From Planctomycetota bacterium (lineage in GTDB: Bacteria > Planctomycetota > Planctomycetia > Pirellulales > Pirellulaceae), in the NCBI GenBank assembly GCA_026692885.1, contig JAPLNJ010000913.1:1-18370 (forward strand): 18,370 nt of DNA, given 5' to 3'. Below, in pieces: positions 14,824 to 18,370 of the stretch. The notes beneath the pieces were generated by a model that searched no databases, was not told the DNA's origin, and worked only from the letters and a program-made list of their open reading frames with translations. The position numbers were made by a program, and so were the translations under genes. Every line of letters starts with the position of its first letter. Positions within the stretch are counted from its first letter, which is position 1.

Positions 14824-14919
14824 GGGGTCAGACGTACAGATTTCAGTTTTCGCGGTCGTATGCCCAAGCACATGGACAGCCTCTTGCCCGCGAAAACTGA
14901 AATCTGTACGTCTGACCCC
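14824..14919. repeat. Perfect 32-bp inverted repeat
   Basis: The arms 14824-14855 (GGGGTCAGACGTACAG...) and 14888-14919 are exact inverted copies separated by 32 bases. The GGGGTCAGAC end resembles palindromes mobilised by REP-associated (IS200-like) transposases. No such transposase is encoded here. It lies in the 293-bp gap between two same-strand genes, where I see no other feature. Confidence 0.85.
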
Positions 14920-15044
14920 TTGTCTCAATCCCCGTCCAGGCTGAACCGGCTTGCCAATCGCAAGCCGGAGACCTAACATCGTCCTTGTGGCCTGTCGCTG
15001 TACGGTAATGCTGTGCGGCAATCTGGAGAAGGAGTTGACCAACT

Positions 15045-16103
15045 ATGACACGCGGTGTTTCTGTGCTCGCGGTACTGGCGTTTTTCCTGCCCGCGTTAGA
15101 TTCCGTTGCAAGCTCGGCAGAAAGTGTGTGGCAGAGTTCCTCGGCCGCGGCACCGGATGGGGCCATCGTCTTCCGGGCCGTGATCGTGGAGGACCAAGAC
15201 GATCGACCCGCTGCGACCGGTAAGGCTGCGGCGGAGAAGCTCAAGGCGGCGCTGGGCGGCGCGCCGCTGCAAGCGGTCCTCGTCGCTGAGTGCTTCGAAG
15301 ACCTGGACCGCAAGCGGCAACTGTTGCAGGGCGTGTGCTCCGTCATCCCGCCGGAATTGGTCTTCGGCGAAGCCACTTATGGCTCGTTCACGCAGGACGG
15401 CTCAGCGGGTGTGGATTCGGTGTGCTTGCTGGGCATCGGCGGCGAGGGCGTCTCGGTGGCGGCCACGCTGGTCACAGAACTGGGCGTCGCCAAATTGACG
15501 TTCCAGGAACACGAACAGGAAATCAAGAATCGGCTGCACGCCGCGGGTGCCAAGTTGGTCGGCCAGTTGCACCGCACCGCACAGGATCGATTGCTGCTGC
15601 TGATCGCCGACGCGCACTCGCCGAAGAATCAGTTCCTCGTCGAGGGGGCTCAGCAAGTGGTCGGCGGCGGCTTTCCAATCACCGGCGGTAGCGCTAACAA
15701 GAACGCCGGCCAGACCTTCGTCTATTTCCAGGGCCAACCGCACAGCGACAGCGCCGTGGCGCTGCTGCTGTCTGGCAATTTCCGCGTGGCGCTCGCCGGG
15801 CGGAAGGCGATGGACAATGATCAGGTGCTTGCCACGGCGAAAGAAGCCGCGACGCAAGTGCTGGCCGCCTTCGACGGTAAACCCGCGGCGGTGCTTGCGT
15901 TCGACTGCGCCGGCCGACGCGGCAAACTCCGCCGCCCGGCCGACGAACTGGCTGCCATCCAAGCGGCGTTGGGCAAGGACCTGCCGCTGTTCGGCTGCTA
16001 TTGCGCCGGCGAGGTCGGGCCGCTGGATGTCACCGAGAAACCGGCCGGCGTGCTCAGCGGCGGCGGCGGCGGGCACGTGATGTTCACCGTGATAGGCCGC
16101 TGA
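15045..16103 (+). CDS. Exported FIST-domain-like protein
   Basis: A 352-residue protein with an N-terminal signal peptide (hydrophobic 5-18, cleavage near VASSA at 21-25). The body resembles the FIST sensory module: VVGGGFPITGGSANKN...TFVYFQGQ at 205-231, a middle block DSAVALLLSGNFRVAL at 235-250, and near the C-terminus the signature PLFGCYCAGEVGP at 314-326. FIST domains are thought to bind small ligands such as amino acids and are usually cytoplasmic or attached to signalling domains. Here the module stands alone and is apparently exported, so a periplasmic ligand-binding role is possible. Cysteines 318 and 320 sit inside the signature. The ATG at 15045 has AAGGAG ten bases upstream. Confidence 0.75.
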   Translation: MTRGVSVLAVLAFFLPALDSVASSAESVWQSSSAAAPDGAIVFRAVIVEDQDDRPAATGKAAAEKLKAALGGAPLQAVLVAECFEDLDRKRQLLQGVCSVIPPELVFGEATYGSFTQDGSAGVDSVCLLGIGGEGVSVAATLVTELGVAKLTFQEHEQEIKNRLHAAGAKLVGQLHRTAQDRLLLLIADAHSPKNQFLVEGAQQVVGGGFPITGGSANKNAGQTFVYFQGQPHSDSAVALLLSGNFRVALAGRKAMDNDQVLATAKEAATQVLAAFDGKPAAVLAFDCAGRRGKLRRPADELAAIQAALGKDLPLFGCYCAGEVGPLDVTEKPAGVLSGGGGGHVMFTVIGR

Positions 16104-16167
16104 ACGCGAGAGCATCCTCCCTGCCTTGATCGTAACCTTGCGCAAAACGCTAGCAGCAGGGGGTCAG

Positions 16168-16244
16168 GGTGGCTGGGGCAGAGTGCAGCGATGCCCCAGA
16201 AGCCGGGTACTGGGTCTTCGCTTAGGCTCAGCCGCCAGCCACCC
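16168..16244. terminator. Hairpin repeat between convergent genes, possible bidirectional terminator
   Basis: In the 207-bp gap between the ends of the FIST-like gene (plus) and the lyase gene (minus), CTGGGGCA (16173-16180) pairs with TGCCCCAG (16192-16199). An outer pair GGGTGGCTGG (16168-16177) and CCAGCCACCC (16235-16244) competes with it. The sequence looks like another planctomycete-type intergenic palindrome. There is no U-tract. Confidence 0.5.
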
Positions 16245-16310
16245 GAGCCGTGGCCAGCACGGACAGCAGTGCGCAACCTTACAATCAAAGCCAATCCCCC
16301 AACTGGCCTG

Positions 16311-18245
16311 CTACTCCACGGGGCGAATCGTGGCCGTGATTGTCGCCTGTTTCACCGGTTCGGCCAGGTCGATGCCCAGTCGGACGGGCAGCTGTGACCC
16401 ATGCAGATCCTCGTGGAGCTGCTCGGACTCGACCTTGATTTCCGCCCCGACCACGGCCAACTCGACGCGCACCGCACCGGCACCCTGGCCGATCAGGATG
16501 GTCTGACCCTGGACTTTGACAGCCGGCGAAAACGTGATCAAAGCCGTGCCGAACGCTTGCGGTTCGGCGAATTCCACGGTGTCGGTGACCGTCAGACTGC
16601 CACGGCCCGCTCGCGAGAAGACGAACGTCCGCTCCAGCTTTTGCAGCGACTTCACCGCATAGCAGGACCGGAGGTCGAAGGCCAGGGTGTCCTGCTCGTC
16701 GGTGAATTCGGTCCGCAGCAGCTTGCCCGCCGCCTGCCGGCCCTCGCGTTGCAATTGGCCGGCCACTCGCGGCACCGAGTGACCGAACGAGTTGAGCACG
16801 CTGCTGTCGTAGCGTTTCGCGCTGAACGTCCGCGCCGTGTAGACCTCCGCGCCGGGATCGACCAGCGGTGTGTCATCCTGCAGGGCGACGACGAAGGAAC
16901 CGACGTCATTGTGGTTGTGGTGCTCGGCGTTGTGACCGCCTTTCAGTCCGACTCCCAGCCCGCGGCGGTTGTCGGACCGCGGGCGACAAATCAGAATGCC
17001 TGCCTCGGCAAACCAGTCACGCAATGCCGGCCTTCCGGCTGCCTGCTCCGCAGCCGGCCGCTTCACGAGCGAGTTGGGAAAACCAAAGACGCCGAGATCA
17101 AACAGGCTGCCGGATGAACCGGCCGATGCGGCGGCCTGCCGCTCGATATGCTGCCAGCCGAAGCCGTAACGACGGCTCAGGTAATCGAGCAGATGGACGT
17201 CCGGGCGAGCGCGCGGACTGCAATCGGCGAAGGCCGGATAGAGGCCGGGCAGGATTTCCATACGCGGCCCGAACTGGGCGATCTGTGGCACGGACGGCTG
17301 GTCCATCAGATCGACCTGTCCGGCCGTCGCCTGGCCGATCGTTTCCGCAAGCAGCACATAATGGCCGAAGCCGTAGTTGTAGTAGCCGATGCCCTCCGAG
17401 CAGTAGCCGTCCGGCGTAAAACCGTGCAGGAAGTTCTGCACATATTTTTCCGCCGCCGCCACGAACCAGGCGCGACGCTCAGGGGCCTCGATCATGGCGA
17501 GCGCCGAACCCGTGACGCCAGCCAAGCAGACCGCATTCCAATTGTTCGTGCCCGTGGCCCACCACAGCTTCGGCTGCCCCCGCTTTGCGTAGCCTTCGTA
17601 CGGCACAAACGTCCGCCGCTCCAATTCGCGGCGAATCAAGTCCCGTGTGTCCTGGCTCAGTTGGTCGCCGAGCCAGTAGTACGCCGTGGCCAGGTTCCAC
17701 GAAGTGGCCGCCGAGTACAGATCGATCTCGACCGTCTTGCCGTGGTAGTTCTCCAGCGATCGGTCATGGGCCGGCAGTAACCAACTGGGTTCCTCGCAGA
17801 TCGCCCGCACCGCCTCCTCGACCGCCGACAAGAACCGGCCGCGATGCTCAATGCCTTCGGCCACCACCAGCGTCGGCAGCCGACCGTGGCGGCGGAACAT
17901 CACGTCCTGACAGCGGGTCCGGTTGCCGGTCCGGGAGAAGTCCAGGTACAGCTCCTCGGTCAAGTCGGGGATCGGCTCTTTCAGCAGTTTCTCGGCACGG
18001 GCCACGCTGCCCTTCAAGCCCGGCAACTTCGCAACCGCCTGCCAAGCCGCGCGATCTGTGATCGGCTGGCCCACACCCTGCGCCGTCGGCGACAGCAGCG
18101 TCACCACAGCCTGGACGCGGTTCGGGTCCGGTGCCGATTGAGCGCGGGCCGGCACACCCGCGGCGAGGACACTGGCCACCGCCAGCATCGACCACAAGCA
18201 ACGGGGCAACCAACGACAGCGAGTTGAGAGGTGTCGAGTAGGCAT
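16311..18245 (-). CDS. Heparinase II/III-family polysaccharide lyase, exported
   Basis: A 644-residue protein beginning at ATG 18245, with AAGGAG eight bases upstream, directly followed by a signal peptide (RCLWSMLAVASVLAAGVPARAQS). The longer frame to 18344 would hide the signal peptide and is not used. Residues ~60-370 are the alpha/alpha-barrel part, with NNWNAV at 234-239 and SEGIGYYNYGFGHY at 283-296, which supply the Asn/Tyr-type active-site positions. Residues ~410-640 are the beta-sandwich, opening with GLKGGHNAEHHNHNDVGSF (434-450), the hallmark His-rich segment of heparinase II/III and related alginate lyases. Such enzymes cleave uronic-acid polysaccharides by beta-elimination outside the cytoplasm. 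The exact polymer cannot be told. The region just upstream carries what looks like the end of a group II intron. Confidence 0.88.
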   Translation of the reverse strand: MPTRHLSTRCRWLPRCLWSMLAVASVLAAGVPARAQSAPDPNRVQAVVTLLSPTAQGVGQPITDRAAWQAVAKLPGLKGSVARAEKLLKEPIPDLTEELYLDFSRTGNRTRCQDVMFRRHGRLPTLVVAEGIEHRGRFLSAVEEAVRAICEEPSWLLPAHDRSLENYHGKTVEIDLYSAATSWNLATAYYWLGDQLSQDTRDLIRRELERRTFVPYEGYAKRGQPKLWWATGTNNWNAVCLAGVTGSALAMIEAPERRAWFVAAAEKYVQNFLHGFTPDGYCSEGIGYYNYGFGHYVLLAETIGQATAGQVDLMDQPSVPQIAQFGPRMEILPGLYPAFADCSPRARPDVHLLDYLSRRYGFGWQHIERQAAASAGSSGSLFDLGVFGFPNSLVKRPAAEQAAGRPALRDWFAEAGILICRPRSDNRRGLGVGLKGGHNAEHHNHNDVGSFVVALQDDTPLVDPGAEVYTARTFSAKRYDSSVLNSFGHSVPRVAGQLQREGRQAAGKLLRTEFTDEQDTLAFDLRSCYAVKSLQKLERTFVFSRAGRGSLTVTDTVEFAEPQAFGTALITFSPAVKVQGQTILIGQGAGAVRVELAVVGAEIKVESEQLHEDLHGSQLPVRLGIDLAEPVKQATITATIRPVE

Positions 18246-18327
18246 AATATGGTCTCCTTCGGTAGGTCTGGTTTGTATTCCCTGTTGCTCTTCTCTTTCG
18301 ATCTGAAGAGTGTCACAATATTCAACC

Positions 18328-18370
18328 GTTGAAGGCGACTTCAACGCCCCTCACAGAACCGGACTTGTGA
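18328..18370 (-). mobile_element. Probable 3' end of a group II intron (part of domain V, then a domain VI-like hairpin)
   Basis: Read on the minus strand from the right edge, TCACAAGTCCGGTTC (18370-18356) matches the 3' half of domain V of bacterial group II introns as I remember it (…AAGTCCGGTTC), followed by TGTGAGGGGC. It then has a hairpin GTTGAAG-TCGC-CTTCAAC (18345-18328) where domain VI would be. The 5' half of domain V and any reverse transcriptase would lie beyond the window. The fit is from memory on a short stretch, so confidence is moderate. The same bases contain TTCAAC/GTTGAA palindromes that could instead be an operator. Confidence 0.5.

Noticed and set aside
18246..18344. 33-codon N-terminal extension of the heparinase-family protein
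   Set aside because: It would bury the signal peptide, it covers the ribosome site of the ATG at 18245, and it enters the intron-like sequence.

Overview
The window looks like chromosomal DNA of a planctomycete (Pirellulales-like). The evidence is high GC content, L-rhamnose genes, many intergenic palindromic repeats of the kind common in that phylum, secreted heparinase/CBM9-type proteins, and an FtsK/WXG100-type cluster. This assignment is inference from gene content and style; no marker gene such as rRNA is present.

Layout. 1-2781 (minus): L-rhamnose uptake and isomerisation. rhaA is followed by a ~370-bp nested palindromic repeat and then by rhaT, which runs off the left edge and carries a long hydrophilic insertion. 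2898-4664 (minus): an exported M2-family metallopeptidase. 4743-4820: a palindromic repeat that probably also ends the upstream operon. 4859-9828 (minus): a tight four-gene operon with its own sigma70-like promoter. In transcription order it encodes a WXG100-like protein, a coiled-coil protein, a second WXG100-like protein, and a 1296-residue membrane-anchored FtsK/EccC-like ATPase. It resembles a stripped-down type VII secretion system and is the best candidate here for a little-described system. 9952-10728 (minus): a short-chain dehydrogenase.

10729-12083 is repeat-rich DNA around a small yecH-family gene. It holds at least three miniature inverted-repeat elements, two of them related to each other. 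12084-12728 (minus): a CPBP intramembrane protease. 12761-13357 (minus): a probable toxin-antitoxin pair with a clear -10 box. 13693-14751 and 15045-16103 (plus): two exported proteins, one with an Ig-like plus CBM9-like architecture and one with FIST-like motifs, separated by a perfect 32-bp inverted repeat. 16311-18245 (minus): an exported heparinase II/III-family polysaccharide lyase. The last ~45 bases look like the 3' end (domain V/VI) of a group II intron lying upstream of the lyase gene.

The rhamnose genes, the heparinase-type lyase and the CBM9-type protein fit an organism living on complex sulfated or deoxy-sugar polysaccharides. The lyase would open polymers outside the cytoplasm, and RhaT/RhaA would take up and isomerise released rhamnose. 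The FtsK/WXG100 operon has no visible link to sugar metabolism.
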